The position numbers and the translations under genes are program-made. Shown here in pieces: positions 18,496 through 27,609 of a stretch of DNA of 64,000 nucleotides. Position 1 is the stretch's first letter. The number at the start of each line of letters is the position of its first letter. Origin of the DNA: Sphingomonas hylomeconis (GTDB taxonomy: Bacteria; Pseudomonadota; Alphaproteobacteria; Sphingomonadales; Sphingomonadaceae); assembly GCF_025370105.1 (NCBI RefSeq), contig NZ_JANQBK010000005.1:1-64000 (forward strand), read 5' to 3'. The notes beneath the pieces were generated by a model, which saw only the letters and a program-made list of their open reading frames with translations, was not told the origin of the DNA and ran no database searches.

Positions 18496-19043
18496 TGACC
18501 GGCAGACACACGATCCGCACCGCGGCCTCCCTGTGGCTCGCGCTGGCCGCGACCACGGCGCAGGCGGCGACCCCCTGCCTGACCCAGCCGGAGGCGGAGG
18601 GGCTGGTGATCACGCTGTTGCCCGACATGCTCGACGCGGTTGGCCAGGGCTGCGCCGCCAGCCTGCCGCCGGAAGCGACGCTGCGCGCCGGGCTGCAGCC
18701 GCTGGTGGCGCGTTACCGCGCCGACGGCCCGGCGGTGCTGCCGCAGACCAAGACCGCCTTCGCCAAGCTGATCGGCCAGGGCGTGGAGGGGGTCGATCCC
18801 GATCTGATGCGCCCGGTGATCACCGCGATGATCGCGCCGATGCTGGCCAAGGAAATCAAGCCGGCGGACTGCCCCAAGGTCGAGCGCATGGTCACGCTGA
18901 TCGGCCCGCTGCCGGCGCGCAACGTCGCCGGCATCGCCGTGCTGCTGTTCACGCTCGGCAGCGATGCCAAGCCGGGCCGATCGCCCTTCACGATCTGCCC
19001 CCTCCCCGCTATTCCCCCCCTTCCCGCTATGCCGAGGCCATGA
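18492..19043 (+). CDS. Small secreted protein of unknown function
   Basis: A 183-residue protein with a clear signal peptide (MMTGRHTIRTAASLWLALAA..., cleavage near AQAA-TP). The mature part is mostly helical with three cysteines (TPCLTQ, GQGCAAS, PADCPK) and a fourth near the end (FTICPLP), followed by a proline-rich tail. I do not recognise a family. It overlaps both neighbours by ATGA (ispDF upstream, the cinA-type gene downstream), so it is made with them. It is presumably periplasmic, and its tie to isoprenoid or NMN metabolism is only positional. Confidence 0.75.
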   Translation: MMTGRHTIRTAASLWLALAATTAQAATPCLTQPEAEGLVITLLPDMLDAVGQGCAASLPPEATLRAGLQPLVARYRADGPAVLPQTKTAFAKLIGQGVEGVDPDLMRPVITAMIAPMLAKEIKPADCPKVERMVTLIGPLPARNVAGIAVLLFTLGSDAKPGRSPFTICPLPAIPPLPAMPRP

Positions 19044-19558
19044 CGATGGACACGATCCTGCCGGCCGAACTGGTCGACGTCGCGCGGACAGTGATCGAAC
19101 GCAACCTTGCGCTCGGACGCCGCGTCAGCGTGGCGGAAAGCTGCACCGGCGGGCTGGTCGCCGCCGCGCTGACCGAGATTCCGGGATCGTCCGAGGTTCT
19201 CGAGGCAAGCTTCGTGACCTATTCCAACGAGGCGAAAGTCGATCTGCTCAACGTCAGCGCCGACATCGTCGACACGTTCGGCGCGGTGTCGATCGCGGTC
19301 GCCTGGAGCATGGCGCAGGGCGCGCTGGCGGTGAGCGGCGCGGATGTCGCGGTGGCGATCACCGGGATTGCCGGGCCCGGCGGCGGATCGGACAAGAAGC
19401 CCGTCGGCACCGTGGTGTTCGCGCGGGCGGAAAAGGGCGCCGATCCGGCCGACATCGTCGCCGATCGCAAGGATTTCGGCGATCTCGGCCGCGGCGGCGT
19501 GCGGCTTCAGGCGGCGCTCTGCGCGCTCGAACTGCTGATGCCGCCGGGCGACGCATAG
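19040..19558 (+). CDS. pncC: CinA-family nicotinamide-nucleotide amidohydrolase
   Basis: Deamidates NMN to nicotinic acid mononucleotide in the pyridine nucleotide cycle. The 172-residue protein is the stand-alone C-terminal CinA domain. It has the SVAESCTGGLV motif, the TYSNEAK segment, and AITGIAGPGGGSDKKPVGTV forming the active-site loops. There is no N-terminal MoeA-like domain. The start ATG at 19040 overlaps the previous stop; a second ATG at 19046 is possible. Its 3' end overlaps the convergent ratA-like gene by 52 bases. Confidence 0.9.
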   Translation: MTMDTILPAELVDVARTVIERNLALGRRVSVAESCTGGLVAAALTEIPGSSEVLEASFVTYSNEAKVDLLNVSADIVDTFGAVSIAVAWSMAQGALAVSGADVAVAITGIAGPGGGSDKKPVGTVVFARAEKGADPADIVADRKDFGDLGRGGVRLQAALCALELLMPPGDA

Positions 19559-19980
19559 AGCACCGCCGCGCGCTCCTCGAAGGCGCCGATCATCTTGCGC
19601 AGCGCGGTGCCGAACACCTGGCCGGCAAGCATCTCGAACACGCGGTTCTTGAACGCGAAATCGACCGTGAAATCGACGAAACAGCCACCGTCGCCGTCCG
19701 GCCGGAAGGTCCAGTCGTTGCGCAGATATTTGAGCGGGCCATCGACATAATCGACCGACAGATGCGACGGGCGCTGCTTCTCGACCTTCGAGGTGAAGGT
19801 TTCGCGCAGCCCCTTGAAGCCGACGATCATGTCGGCGAGCATCTCGGTCTCGCTGTTCGACCGAACCCGGATGGCGGTGACCCAGGGCAGGAATTCGGCA
19901 TAGCGGCCGACATCGGCGACCAGATCGAACATCTGTTCGCAGCTATAGGGCAGATGCCGGGTTTCGGAATGTTTGGGCAT
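19507..19980 (-). CDS. RatA/COQ10-like START-fold protein
   Basis: A 157-residue member of the polyketide-cyclase/START superfamily. It opens with HSETRHLPYSCEQMFDLVADV and continues with YAEFLPW and the C-terminal helix GTALRKMIGAFEERA. Relatives bind ubiquinone (COQ10) or, in E. coli RatA, block 70S assembly. In alphaproteobacteria the gene next to lipA is usually annotated as ubiquinone-binding, which I favour. It shares one base with the lipA stop. The last 17 codons are opposite the end of the cinA-type gene. Confidence 0.88.
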   Translation of the reverse strand: MPKHSETRHLPYSCEQMFDLVADVGRYAEFLPWVTAIRVRSNSETEMLADMIVGFKGLRETFTSKVEKQRPSHLSVDYVDGPLKYLRNDWTFRPDGDGGCFVDFTVDFAFKNRVFEMLAGQVFGTALRKMIGAFEERAAVLYASPGGISSSSAQSAA

Positions 19981-20900
19981 CAGCCGCGCGCGAGCTTCGC
20001 CTCACGCGCCGCGCGCAGCCGGGCGAAATCGTCCCCGGCATGATAGCTCGAGCGCGTCAGCGGCGACGAGGCGACGAGCATGAAGCCCTTGGCGCGGGCG
20101 ATCTGCGCATAGGCATCGAACGCCTTGGGGGTGACGAAATCGAGCACCTTGGCGTGGCGCGGCGTGGGCTGGAGATATTGGCCGAGCGTCAGGAAATCGA
20201 CATCGGCGCTGCGCATGTCGTCCATCACCTGATGCACCTCCATCCGCTCCTCGCCCAGCCCCATCATCATGCCGGATTTGGTGAAGATCGACGGATCGTG
20301 CCGCTTGACGCTCTCCAGCAGCCGCAGCGAGGCATAATAGCGCGCGCCGGGGCGGATCGTCGGGTAGAGCCGCGGCACCGTCTCGAGATTGTGATTGTAG
20401 ACGTCGGGGCGCGCCTCGACGATCGATTCGACCGCGGCCTGCGCCTTGTTGCGGAAATCGGGGGTGAGAATCTCGATCGTCGTGGTCGGCGTGGTCGCGC
20501 GCAGCGCCTGGATCACGCGGACGAACTGCGACGCACCGCCATCGGGCAGATCGTCGCGATCGACCGAGGTGACGACGATATGCTGCAATCCCATCTGCAA
20601 CGCCGCATCGGCGACATTCTGCGGCTCAAGCCGGTCAACCGCGCGCGGCATGCCGGTCTTGACGTTGCAGAAGGCGCAGGCGCGCGTGCAGGTGTCGCCC
20701 AGGATCATGACCGTCGCGTGCTTCTTGCTCCAGCACTCGCCGATATTCGGGCAGGCCGCTTCCTCGCACACGGTGGTCAGGCTTTTCGCGCGCATCAGAT
20801 CGCGCGTTGCGGCGAAGCCGGCCGAGGTCGGCGCCTTGACGCGCAGCCAGTCGGGCTTGCGTTCGCGGGGCGGACGGGCGAGCGGGGACATCTCGTTCAT
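19980..20900 (-). CDS. lipA: Lipoyl synthase
   Basis: Radical SAM enzyme that inserts two sulfurs into octanoyl groups on lipoyl domains. From the ATG at 20900 it has 306 residues. The auxiliary cluster is held by CX4CX5C (Cys45, 50, 56), the radical SAM cluster by CX3CX2C (Cys71, 75, 78), and the conserved serine is in [10 protein letters not shown] near the C-terminus. A GTG at 20933 would add 11 residues and is less likely. It is translated just ahead of the ratA-like gene. No lipB is seen in the window. Confidence 0.95.
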   Translation of the reverse strand: MNEMSPLARPPRERKPDWLRVKAPTSAGFAATRDLMRAKSLTTVCEEAACPNIGECWSKKHATVMILGDTCTRACAFCNVKTGMPRAVDRLEPQNVADAALQMGLQHIVVTSVDRDDLPDGGASQFVRVIQALRATTPTTTIEILTPDFRNKAQAAVESIVEARPDVYNHNLETVPRLYPTIRPGARYYASLRLLESVKRHDPSIFTKSGMMMGLGEERMEVHQVMDDMRSADVDFLTLGQYLQPTPRHAKVLDFVTPKAFDAYAQIARAKGFMLVASSPLTRSSYHAGDDFARLRAAREAKLARG

Positions 20901-21007
20901 GCGGTGCAGATAGCGATGCAGCGCGACCGACACAACTCGCCCGCCATGGACCTTTTCGCGCGACCAGCCTTTCTAGCGGCCTGTTCGTCAACTCAACGAG
21001 GATCACG

Positions 21008-21640
21008 ATGACAGAATATTCCGATCTGATCGCCGGCTATCAGCGCTTCCGCGCCGAGGAATACGAGCATGAGCGCGAGCGCTGGACCGAACTCGGCAAG
21101 GGGCAGAGCCCGAAGGTGATGGTCATCGCCTGTTCCGACAGCCGCGTCGATCCGACGCAGATCTTCGATTCTGGCCCGGGCGAGATGTTCGTGGTGCGCA
21201 ACGTCGCCAATCTCGTGCCGCCGTTCGAGGATGGCAGCGGGCGCCACGGCGTCTCCGCCGCGCTCGAATTCGCGGTGACGCAGCTGCAGGTGACCGATAT
21301 CCTGGTGATGGGGCACGGCTCGTGCGGCGGGGTTGCCGCGGCACTGTCGCAATCCTTTGCCGATCAGGCGCCGGGCGAAGGCGGCTTCATCGCGCATTGG
21401 GTCGATATCCTCGACGCGGCGCGCACGCGGATCGTCGCCGAGCACGGCACCGGGCCGGAGGCGGTCAAGCAGCTCGAACTGGAGGGGATCCGGACCTCGA
21501 TCGCCAATCTGCGCACCTTCCCGTTCGTCCCCAACCGCGAAGCGGCGGGCACGCTGCGGCTGCGCGGCGCGCATTTCTCGATCGCCGACGGCGTGCTGCT
21601 GGTGATGGACGAGGACGGCGCCTTCACGCCCGCCGCGTAG
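21008..21640 (+). CDS. Beta-class carbonic anhydrase
   Basis: Interconverts CO2 and bicarbonate. The 210-residue protein has the zinc ligands and catalytic dyad of the beta class: Cys42, Asp44 and Arg46 in ACSDSRVDP, and His103 and Cys106 in MGHGSCGGV. Length is normal. A GAGG ribosome-binding site lies seven bases before the ATG. It is divergent from lipA and convergent with ppk2, separated from the latter by a hairpin. There is no signal peptide, so it is cytoplasmic. Confidence 0.95.
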   Translation: MTEYSDLIAGYQRFRAEEYEHERERWTELGKGQSPKVMVIACSDSRVDPTQIFDSGPGEMFVVRNVANLVPPFEDGSGRHGVSAALEFAVTQLQVTDILVMGHGSCGGVAAALSQSFADQAPGEGGFIAHWVDILDAARTRIVAEHGTGPEAVKQLELEGIRTSIANLRTFPFVPNREAAGTLRLRGAHFSIADGVLLVMDEDGAFTPAA

Positions 21641-21645
21641 CCCCG

Positions 21646-21673
21646 GGGCGTCATCCGCGGCGGGATGACGCCC
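21646..21673. terminator. Bidirectional terminator-like hairpin
   Basis: GGGCGTCATCC (21646-21656) and GGATGACGCCC (21663-21673) form a perfect 11-pair stem with a six-base loop. It lies exactly between the convergent carbonic anhydrase and ppk2 genes. T residues follow on the + side (TTACTT). Confidence 0.6.
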
Positions 21674-22453
21674 TTACTTCGCCTTGCCCAGCGCCTTGCG
21701 CGCGACCTTTTCGATCGCCGGGTCGAGCGGCGGCGCGGTCATGTCCACCGCCGCCTCCAGCGCATCGGCGACGATCGTCAGCGCGGCGATCCGCGCCGCC
21801 TTCTTGTTGTTGCCGTCGATCGCATGCCACGGCGCCCAGCGCGTATCGGTGCGGCGGAACATCTCGGTCATGGCGTCGAGATAGGCGTCGCGCTTCTCGC
21901 GGTTGCGATAATCCTCGAGGCCGGTCTTCCAGCGCTTCCACGGATGCTCGAGCCGCGCGAGCAGGCGGGCGTCCTGCTCGGCCTGGGTGGTGTGGACGAA
22001 CAGCTTGACGATCGTCGTGCCCGAATCGACCTGCTGCGCCTCGAACTCGTTGATCTCGTCATAGCCGCGGCGCCAATCGGCCTCCTTGGCATAGCCCTCG
22101 ACGCGCTCGACCAGCACGCGGCCGTACCAGCTGCGATCGAACACGGCGATATTGCCGTCTGCCGGCAGCCGCTTCCAGAAGCGCCACAGGAAATGCCGCG
22201 CCAGTTCCTCCGGGTGCGGCGCCTTGATCGGCCAGACCTGATAGTTGCGCGGATCCCAGGTGGTGCACAGGCGCTGGACGATCCCGCCCTTCCCCGCCGC
22301 ATCCCAGCCCTCGAGCAGCACGACGGCGCGCTTCTTGTGGACGATATGCGCGACCTGGATATGCGCCAGCCGCTCCTGCAGCGCGGCGAGCGCGTCCGAA
22401 TAATCGCCGTCATATTTCGTACCGGCTTCGTAATCGGACAGGTTGATCGTCAT
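21674..22453 (-). CDS. ppk2: Polyphosphate kinase 2 (PPK2 family)
   Basis: Transfers phosphate between polyphosphate and nucleotides, usually favouring NDP/NMP phosphorylation. The 259-residue single-domain protein has Walker A GWDAAGKGG (49-57), Walker B-like FDRSWYGRVLVERVEG, and a lid rich in Arg/Lys (NREKRDAYLDAMTEM). Single-domain length points to a class I or III enzyme; which nucleotide it prefers cannot be read from sequence alone. The start overlaps the permease stop by ATGA. Separate ppk1 and ppx genes lie at 27.6-31.3 kb. Confidence 0.93.
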   Translation of the reverse strand: MTINLSDYEAGTKYDGDYSDALAALQERLAHIQVAHIVHKKRAVVLLEGWDAAGKGGIVQRLCTTWDPRNYQVWPIKAPHPEELARHFLWRFWKRLPADGNIAVFDRSWYGRVLVERVEGYAKEADWRRGYDEINEFEAQQVDSGTTIVKLFVHTTQAEQDARLLARLEHPWKRWKTGLEDYRNREKRDAYLDAMTEMFRRTDTRWAPWHAIDGNNKKAARIAALTIVADALEAAVDMTAPPLDPAIEKVARKALGKAK

Positions 22454-23853
22454 GCCGGGGGTTCCTCGTTGTCGGGGATGTGAACGTGCCAAGCGCCGCG
22501 CCGTTTCACCACGAACCAATAATAGGCCGCCGAGCCCGCCACCTGCGCGGCGGTGGCGATCAGCCCGGGCCGCCCTTCGCCAAGATCCTGCCAGCTGTAA
22601 TAGACCACGAAGCCCAGCGCGATCAGCGTGACGATCGGCGCCAGCGGATAGAGCGGCATGCGATAGGCGGCGTGCGCCGTCGCGCCGCTGCGCCGGCCGG
22701 CGATCGTCGCCACCGCGATGCCGGCATAGATTACCACCAGCCCCGAGCCGCTGAGCACCAGCAGCACCTGCAGCGGAATGAAGCAGGTGGCGATGCCGAC
22801 CGCGCCGATGATCAGCGTGCCGAGCCAGGGCGAGCCGAAGCGCGGGTGGATCGCGGTCATCCAGGTATCGAGCGGGCGGCCCCAGGCCCGGTCGCGCGCG
22901 GTGCCGTAGAAGAAGCGTGCGCAAGCCAGCACCCAGGCGATGATCGCGTTGACGATGGCCAGCGCGACGCCCACCGCGATCCATTGCGCCACCGTGTCGC
23001 CGCCGCGCACCTGGACCAGCTCGCCGAACGGATTGGCACTGGCCAGCGCCGCCTTGAGATCCGGCGCGCCGACCAGGAGGGCAAGGATCGGAATCACTTC
23101 GAGCAGCAAGGTGAGCCCCAGTGCGAGCATGATCGTGCGCGTGATCTTCTGCGGCGCCTGGTGCATCTCCTCGCCGAAATAGACCGCCGCGCCATAGCCG
23201 TTGAGCGCGAAGATCGCGATCGAGGTGGCGACGCCGATCGATACCGCGCTGACCGGGCCGAGCGCGCCATCGCTGACCATCACCGGGGCGGCGAGCAGAT
23301 CGCCGAGCGGCCGGACCATGTCGAGGCCGCCCAGGGCGACCACCGCGACGAGCGCGATGACCTCGAGCACGAGGAAGGCGCCGGTGACCAGCGCGTTGAC
23401 GCGGATGTTGAGCAGGCCGATCAGCGCCGAGCCGGCGACCACCGCGACCGCGACCGGGATCACCGGCAGGCCGGGGACGACGATCGCCAGCACCTCGCTG
23501 ATGCCGAGCCCGGCGACGGGCAGAAAGAGCAGATTGTTGAACACGTTGACGCCGAGCATCACAAAGCCGGCGAGCGGCCCGAGCGTGCGCGCCACCATGA
23601 CATATTCGCCGCCGGCAACAGGCCAGGCTGAGGACAGTTCGGCATAGATATAGGCGGTGGCGACGCACACCACCGCGGCGATCGCCAGCGCCCAGATCGC
23701 GCCGGTGCCCGCCTCCTGCAGCATGCCCGGGACAATCACGAACACCGACGAGGCCGGCGTGGTGACGGACAGGGTGAGGAACAGCACGCCGAGCACGCCG
23801 AGACTGCGCACGAGCCGCGTCGGCGGCGCGGGGGTTAGCTGGTTGCTGAGCAT
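22450..23853 (-). CDS. APC-family amino acid permease
   Basis: A 467-residue inner-membrane transporter with about 12 hydrophobic segments. It has the helix-1 motif of the APC superfamily (LSVTTPASSVFVIVPGML) and a C-terminal cytoplasmic tail. The substrate cannot be assigned. The start is ATG at 23853, preceded by AGGGGG eight bases upstream. A longer frame beginning at GTG 23895 starts inside a palindromic repeat and is rejected. It is translationally coupled to ppk2, an unusual pairing. Confidence 0.9.
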   Translation of the reverse strand: MLSNQLTPAPPTRLVRSLGVLGVLFLTLSVTTPASSVFVIVPGMLQEAGTGAIWALAIAAVVCVATAYIYAELSSAWPVAGGEYVMVARTLGPLAGFVMLGVNVFNNLLFLPVAGLGISEVLAIVVPGLPVIPVAVAVVAGSALIGLLNIRVNALVTGAFLVLEVIALVAVVALGGLDMVRPLGDLLAAPVMVSDGALGPVSAVSIGVATSIAIFALNGYGAAVYFGEEMHQAPQKITRTIMLALGLTLLLEVIPILALLVGAPDLKAALASANPFGELVQVRGGDTVAQWIAVGVALAIVNAIIAWVLACARFFYGTARDRAWGRPLDTWMTAIHPRFGSPWLGTLIIGAVGIATCFIPLQVLLVLSGSGLVVIYAGIAVATIAGRRSGATAHAAYRMPLYPLAPIVTLIALGFVVYYSWQDLGEGRPGLIATAAQVAGSAAYYWFVVKRRGAWHVHIPDNEEPPA

Positions 23854-23879
23854 TTCGGTCCCCCTGCCCTCACCCACTG

Positions 23880-23987
23880 CCGTCATCCTGAACACGGTTC
23901 AGGATCCATCGTGCCGCACGCTCGGCGCTTTGATCTCGGCGTGTACCAAGCCGCTTGATGGATCCCGGATCAAGTCCGGGATGACGG
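23880..23987. repeat. Palindromic repeat, family A (permease-aspS gap)
   Basis: Left arm CCGTCATCCTGAAC...GGATCCATC and right arm GATGGATCCCGG...GGGATGACGG. The two arms belong to different arm variants (CCTGAAC versus CCCGGA). The loop, CGTGCCGCACGCTCGGCGCT and onward to ACCAAGCCGCTTG, is nearly the reverse complement of the loop of the copy at 27490-27598. Confidence 0.88.
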
Positions 23988-24030
23988 CGGTTTATGGGAT
24001 TGCCGGGTCGCCTTATTCCGGTCGAACAGC

Positions 24031-25833
24031 CTAGCCTACCGTCTTCGCCACCACCGGCGCGACCGTCTTGAGGTTCAGTTCCTTGAGCTGCTTGGGCGTC
24101 GCGAAGTTGGGCGCGCCCATCATCAGGTCCTCGGCCTTCTGCGTCATCGGGAAGGTGATGACCTCACGGATGTTGGGCTCGTCCGCGAGCAGCATCACGA
24201 TCCGGTCGACGCCCGGTGCGGAGCCGCCGTGCGGCGGGGCGCCGCACTTGAACGCGTTGATCATGCCCGCGAAGTTCGTGTCGACGTCGTCCTGCGTGTA
24301 ACCGGCGATCTCGAACGCCTTGTACATGATCTCGGGCTTGTGGTTCCGGATCGCGCCCGACGACAGCTCGATCCCGTTGCAGACGATATCGTACTGGAAG
24401 GCGAGGATATCGAGCGGGTTCATCGTCTCCAATGCCTCCATCTCGCCCTGCGGCATCGAGAAGGGGTTGTGGCTGAAGTCGACCTTCTTCGCGTCCTCGT
24501 CATATTCGAACATCGGGAAATCGACGATCCAGCAGAATTCGAATGTCTTGTCGTCGATCAGCCCGAGCTGGTCGGCAACCCGCGTGCGCGCGAGCCCTGC
24601 CAGCTTCGCCGCGGACGCTTCCTTGCCCGCCGAGAAGAAGATGCCGTCGTTCGGGCCCAGACCGAGCGCCTCGGCGATCGCCTTCATGCCGTCCTGCCCG
24701 TGGTTGTTGGCGATCGGCCCGCCGAACACGCCGTCCTTCTGCGTCGCATAACCGAGACCCGGGAAGCCTTCGCTCTGCGCCCAGCTGTTCATCTCGTCGA
24801 AGAACTTGCGGCTCTTCTCATGCGTGTTGGGGGCCGCCAGCGCTCGGACGACGTCGCCGCCCTCGACCATCGACGCGAACCGCCCGAAACCCGACCCGCG
24901 GAAATGCTCGGACACGTCGGTGATGACGATCGGGTTGCGCAGGTCGGGCTTGTCGTTGCCGTACTTGAGCATCGATTCGCGGTACGGGATCCGCTTGAAC
25001 GGCAGCGGCGAGACGGTGCGCCCCTTGCCCTGCCAGTCGGCGAACTGCTCGAACACGCCGTGAAGCACCGGCTCGATCGCCGCGAACACGTCGTCCTGGG
25101 TCACGAAGCTCATCTCGAAATCGAGCTGGTAGAATTCGCCCGGCGACCGGTCGGCGCGCGCATCCTCGTCGCGGAAGCACGGTGCGATCTGGAAATAGCG
25201 GTCGAACCCGGCGACCATCAGCAGCTGCTTGAACATCTGCGGTGCCTGCGGCAGCGCGTAGAACTTGCCCGGATGGACGCGGCTCGGCACGAGATAGTCG
25301 CGCGCGCCCTCGGGGCTGCTCGCGGTCAGGATCGGCGTCTGAAACTCGGTGAAGCCCTGACCGATCATGCGCTGGCGCAGCGACGAAATGACGTTCGAGC
25401 GCAGCATGATGTTGGCGTGCAGCCGCTCGCGGCGCAGATCGAGGAAGCGATAGCGCAGGCGGGTCTCTTCCGGATATTCGTTCTCGCCGAACACCGGCAT
25501 CGGCAGCTCCTGCGCCGACGACTGCACCACCACGTCGCGCGCGCGGATCTCGACTTCGCCCGAGGGCAGATTGGCGTTCACCGTCTCGGGCGAGCGGGCG
25601 ATGACGTCGCCGGTGATCGTGACGACCGATTCCGCGCGCAACTTGTCGAGCACGGCGTGCGTCGGGCTGTCGCTGTCGGTGACGATCTGGGTGATGCCGT
25701 AATGATCGCGCAGATCGACGAACAGCAGATTGCCGTGATCGCGCTTGCGATGGATCCAGCCGGACAGCTTGACCGAGGTGCCGACATCGGCGGCGCGGAG
25801 CTGGGCGCAAGTGTGCGTGCGATAGGCGTGCAT
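24031..25833 (-). CDS. aspS: Aspartyl-tRNA synthetase
   Basis: Class IIb synthetase charging tRNA-Asp. The 600-residue protein has an N-terminal OB-fold (about 1-105, [12 protein letters not shown]), motif 2 in [20 protein letters not shown], the bacterial GAD insertion domain in the middle, and motif 3 in [13 protein letters not shown]. In most alphaproteobacteria the enzyme is non-discriminating and also charges tRNA-Asn for the GatCAB route; that is family knowledge, not seen here. The start ATG at 25833 gives the family N-terminus. The frame continues upstream through a repeat and is not coding there. Confidence 0.96.
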   Translation of the reverse strand: MHAYRTHTCAQLRAADVGTSVKLSGWIHRKRDHGNLLFVDLRDHYGITQIVTDSDSPTHAVLDKLRAESVVTITGDVIARSPETVNANLPSGEVEIRARDVVVQSSAQELPMPVFGENEYPEETRLRYRFLDLRRERLHANIMLRSNVISSLRQRMIGQGFTEFQTPILTASSPEGARDYLVPSRVHPGKFYALPQAPQMFKQLLMVAGFDRYFQIAPCFRDEDARADRSPGEFYQLDFEMSFVTQDDVFAAIEPVLHGVFEQFADWQGKGRTVSPLPFKRIPYRESMLKYGNDKPDLRNPIVITDVSEHFRGSGFGRFASMVEGGDVVRALAAPNTHEKSRKFFDEMNSWAQSEGFPGLGYATQKDGVFGGPIANNHGQDGMKAIAEALGLGPNDGIFFSAGKEASAAKLAGLARTRVADQLGLIDDKTFEFCWIVDFPMFEYDEDAKKVDFSHNPFSMPQGEMEALETMNPLDILAFQYDIVCNGIELSSGAIRNHKPEIMYKAFEIAGYTQDDVDTNFAGMINAFKCGAPPHGGSAPGVDRIVMLLADEPNIREVITFPMTQKAEDLMMGAPNFATPKQLKELNLKTVAPVVAKTVG

Positions 25834-26004
25834 GTTTCTCTCTACCTTCGTCATCCCAGCGCAAGCTGGGATCTCGTGCCGCAAGGGCGCGCATGGCAAC
25901 CGGAGATTCCAGCTTGCGCTGGGATGACGGTCAAATTGATGTCGCCGCGCTTCCCTTTCCCACCGCCCTTTGTCAAGCCGCGCAGGCCCCGCTATGGCAC
26001 GCCC
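25834..26004. promoter_or_regulatory. Divergent aspS/rnd intergenic region
   Basis: 171 bases separate the divergent aspS and rnd starts, so both promoters should be here. Half of it is taken up by a palindromic repeat (25849-25930) that begins only 16 bases from the aspS ATG. The aspS transcript would carry a hairpin just before its start codon if transcription begins beyond it. Confidence 0.45.
25849..25930. repeat. Palindromic repeat, family A variant (aspS/rnd)
   Basis: Arms CGTCATCCCAGCGCAAGCTGG and CCAGCTTGCGCTGGGATGACG are reverse complements. The left arm is followed by CTCGTGCCGCAAG, the same loop-edge motif (CGTGCCGCA) found in other family A copies. Confidence 0.85.
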
Positions 26005-27180
26005 ATGCATATCCATCCGCTCATCACCGACAGTGCGACTCTCGCCAATCTGTGCACCCGTCTGGCGCAGGCCGACTTCGTCTGCGTCGATACCGAATTC
26101 ATGCGCGAGAACACGTTCTGGCCGGAACTCTGCCTGATCCAGATCGCCGATGTGAACGAGGCGGCGGCGATCGATCCGATGGCGCCGGGGCTGGACATGA
26201 AGCCGCTGCTCGATCTGATGACCGAAAATCACGACGTGCTGAAGGTCTTCCATGCCGGCGGGCAGGATCTCGAGATCATCTACAATCTCACCGGCAAGAC
26301 GCCCTTTCCGTTGTTCGACACGCAGGTCGCGGCGATGGCGCTCGGGCAAGGCGAGCAGATCGGCTATTCCAACCTGGTCGACGCCTATCTTGGCATCGTC
26401 GTCGACAAGGGCGCGCGCTTCACCGATTGGAGCCGCCGCCCGCTCGACGCGCGGCAGATCGAATATGCCATCGGCGACGTCACGCATCTGGCGGAAATCT
26501 TTCCCAAGATGCTCGCCAAGCTGCGCAAGACCGGCCGCGGCGCTTGGCTCGATCAGGAAATGGAGCGGATCGGCGATCCGGCCAATTATGCCAACGATCC
26601 CGAGGAAGCGTGGAAGCGCATCCGCGTGCCCGGGCGCAAGCCCGATCTGCTCGGCCGGCTGAAGGCGCTAGCGCGCTGGCGCGAGATCGAGGCGCGGCAG
26701 AAGGACATTCCGCGCGGTCGCATCGTCAAGGACGAGACGATCGCCGACATCGCCGGCCATCCGCCGCGCAAGCAGGGCGATCTCGCCAAGGTCCGCGGTC
26801 TCTCCGCCAGCTGGGCGAACAACGATATCGGCGCGCGCATGATGGCGGCGCTGGAGAATGCCGTGCCGATGGGCGCGGATGAGATGCCGCAGCGCGACGA
26901 TCGCAAGCCCGGGCTGGGCAAGGATGGCGCGCTGGTCGCCGATCTGCTCAAGCTGCTGCTCAAGATCCGCTCGAAGGAGATCGACGTCGCCGCGCGGCTG
27001 CTGGCGCGGAGCGAGGATCTCGAAGCGCTGGCCGCCGGCACGCGCGGCGACCTGCCGATCCTGACCGGCTGGCGGTTCGAACAGTTCGGCCGCGACGCGC
27101 TCGATCTGGTCGAGGGCCGGCTGGCCTTCGCCGTGGTCGGCGGCAAGCTCAAGATGACCCGTACAGAGGATGTTACATGA
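26005..27180 (+). CDS. rnd: Ribonuclease D
   Basis: 3'-5' exoribonuclease for tRNA and stable RNA maturation. The 391-residue protein has a DEDDy nuclease domain: Asp29 and Glu31 in CVDTEFMRE, an Asp in [11 protein letters not shown], and Tyr/Asp in the YAIGDVTHL segment. An HRDC domain follows (about 205-290, [23 protein letters not shown]) and then a second helical domain. The ATG at 26005 gives the usual N-terminus. Its stop overlaps the lipoprotein start (ATGA). Confidence 0.95.
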   Translation: MHIHPLITDSATLANLCTRLAQADFVCVDTEFMRENTFWPELCLIQIADVNEAAAIDPMAPGLDMKPLLDLMTENHDVLKVFHAGGQDLEIIYNLTGKTPFPLFDTQVAAMALGQGEQIGYSNLVDAYLGIVVDKGARFTDWSRRPLDARQIEYAIGDVTHLAEIFPKMLAKLRKTGRGAWLDQEMERIGDPANYANDPEEAWKRIRVPGRKPDLLGRLKALARWREIEARQKDIPRGRIVKDETIADIAGHPPRKQGDLAKVRGLSASWANNDIGARMMAALENAVPMGADEMPQRDDRKPGLGKDGALVADLLKLLLKIRSKEIDVAARLLARSEDLEALAAGTRGDLPILTGWRFEQFGRDALDLVEGRLAFAVVGGKLKMTRTEDVT

Positions 27181-27467
27181 AAATCGTTTTTGCCGCTCCC
27201 GCTTTGGTGCTCGCGCTGGCCGCCTGCACGCAGGAACGCCCTGCCCCGCTGCCCGGCCCGGTCGGCGTGTGTCAGGCGGCGCCCGCGCAGCGCTTCGTCG
27301 GGCAGCAGGCGACGCCGGCGCTGGTCGCCAAGGTGCAGCGCGTCTCGGGCGCGCGCAGCGCCCGGCGGATCACGCCGAACATGCGCGTGACGATGGAATT
27401 CAACGAGAGCCGCGTGAATGTGTGGGTCGGGCTGAAGGGTGAGGCCGAGCGGATCAGCTGCGGGTAA
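27177..27467 (+). CDS. Small lipoprotein, peptidase inhibitor I78-like
   Basis: A 96-residue protein with a lipoprotein signal ending in the lipobox LAAC (Cys17). The mature part has the I78-type pattern: a cysteine (GVCQAAPAQRFVGQQAT), SGARSARRI, a TMEFNESRVNVWVG strand pair, and a final ISCG. Members of this family inhibit serine proteases in fungi; in alphaproteobacteria they are common small lipoproteins with untested function. It is coupled to rnd by ATGA overlap. Confidence 0.8.
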   Translation: MKIVFAAPALVLALAACTQERPAPLPGPVGVCQAAPAQRFVGQQATPALVAKVQRVSGARSARRITPNMRVTMEFNESRVNVWVGLKGEAERISCG

Positions 27468-27489
27468 AGTTCTGCTCCTCGTGCCCATT

Positions 27490-27598
27490 CCGTCATCCCG
27501 GACTTGATCCGGGATCCATCAGGCGGCTTGGTACACGCGCAATATCGGAGCGCCGAGCGTGCGGCACGATGGATCCCGGATCAAGTCCGGGATGACGG
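27490..27598. repeat. Palindromic repeat, family A (perfect arms)
   Basis: Arms 27490-27519 and 27569-27598 are perfect 30-base reverse complements. Each arm holds its own hairpin (CCCGGA-cttga-TCCGGG). The loop is almost the reverse complement of that in the copy at 23880-23987, so the two copies are inverted relative to each other. It lies between the convergent I78-like and ppx genes and could act as a terminator for both. Confidence 0.92.
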
Positions 27599-27609
27599 CT
27601 GTGTTGGTG

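Noticed and set aside
23854..23895. Longer start (GTG 23895) for the APC permease
   Set aside because: It would begin inside a palindromic repeat and add 14 residues unlike the family; the ATG at 23853 has a good ribosome-binding site.
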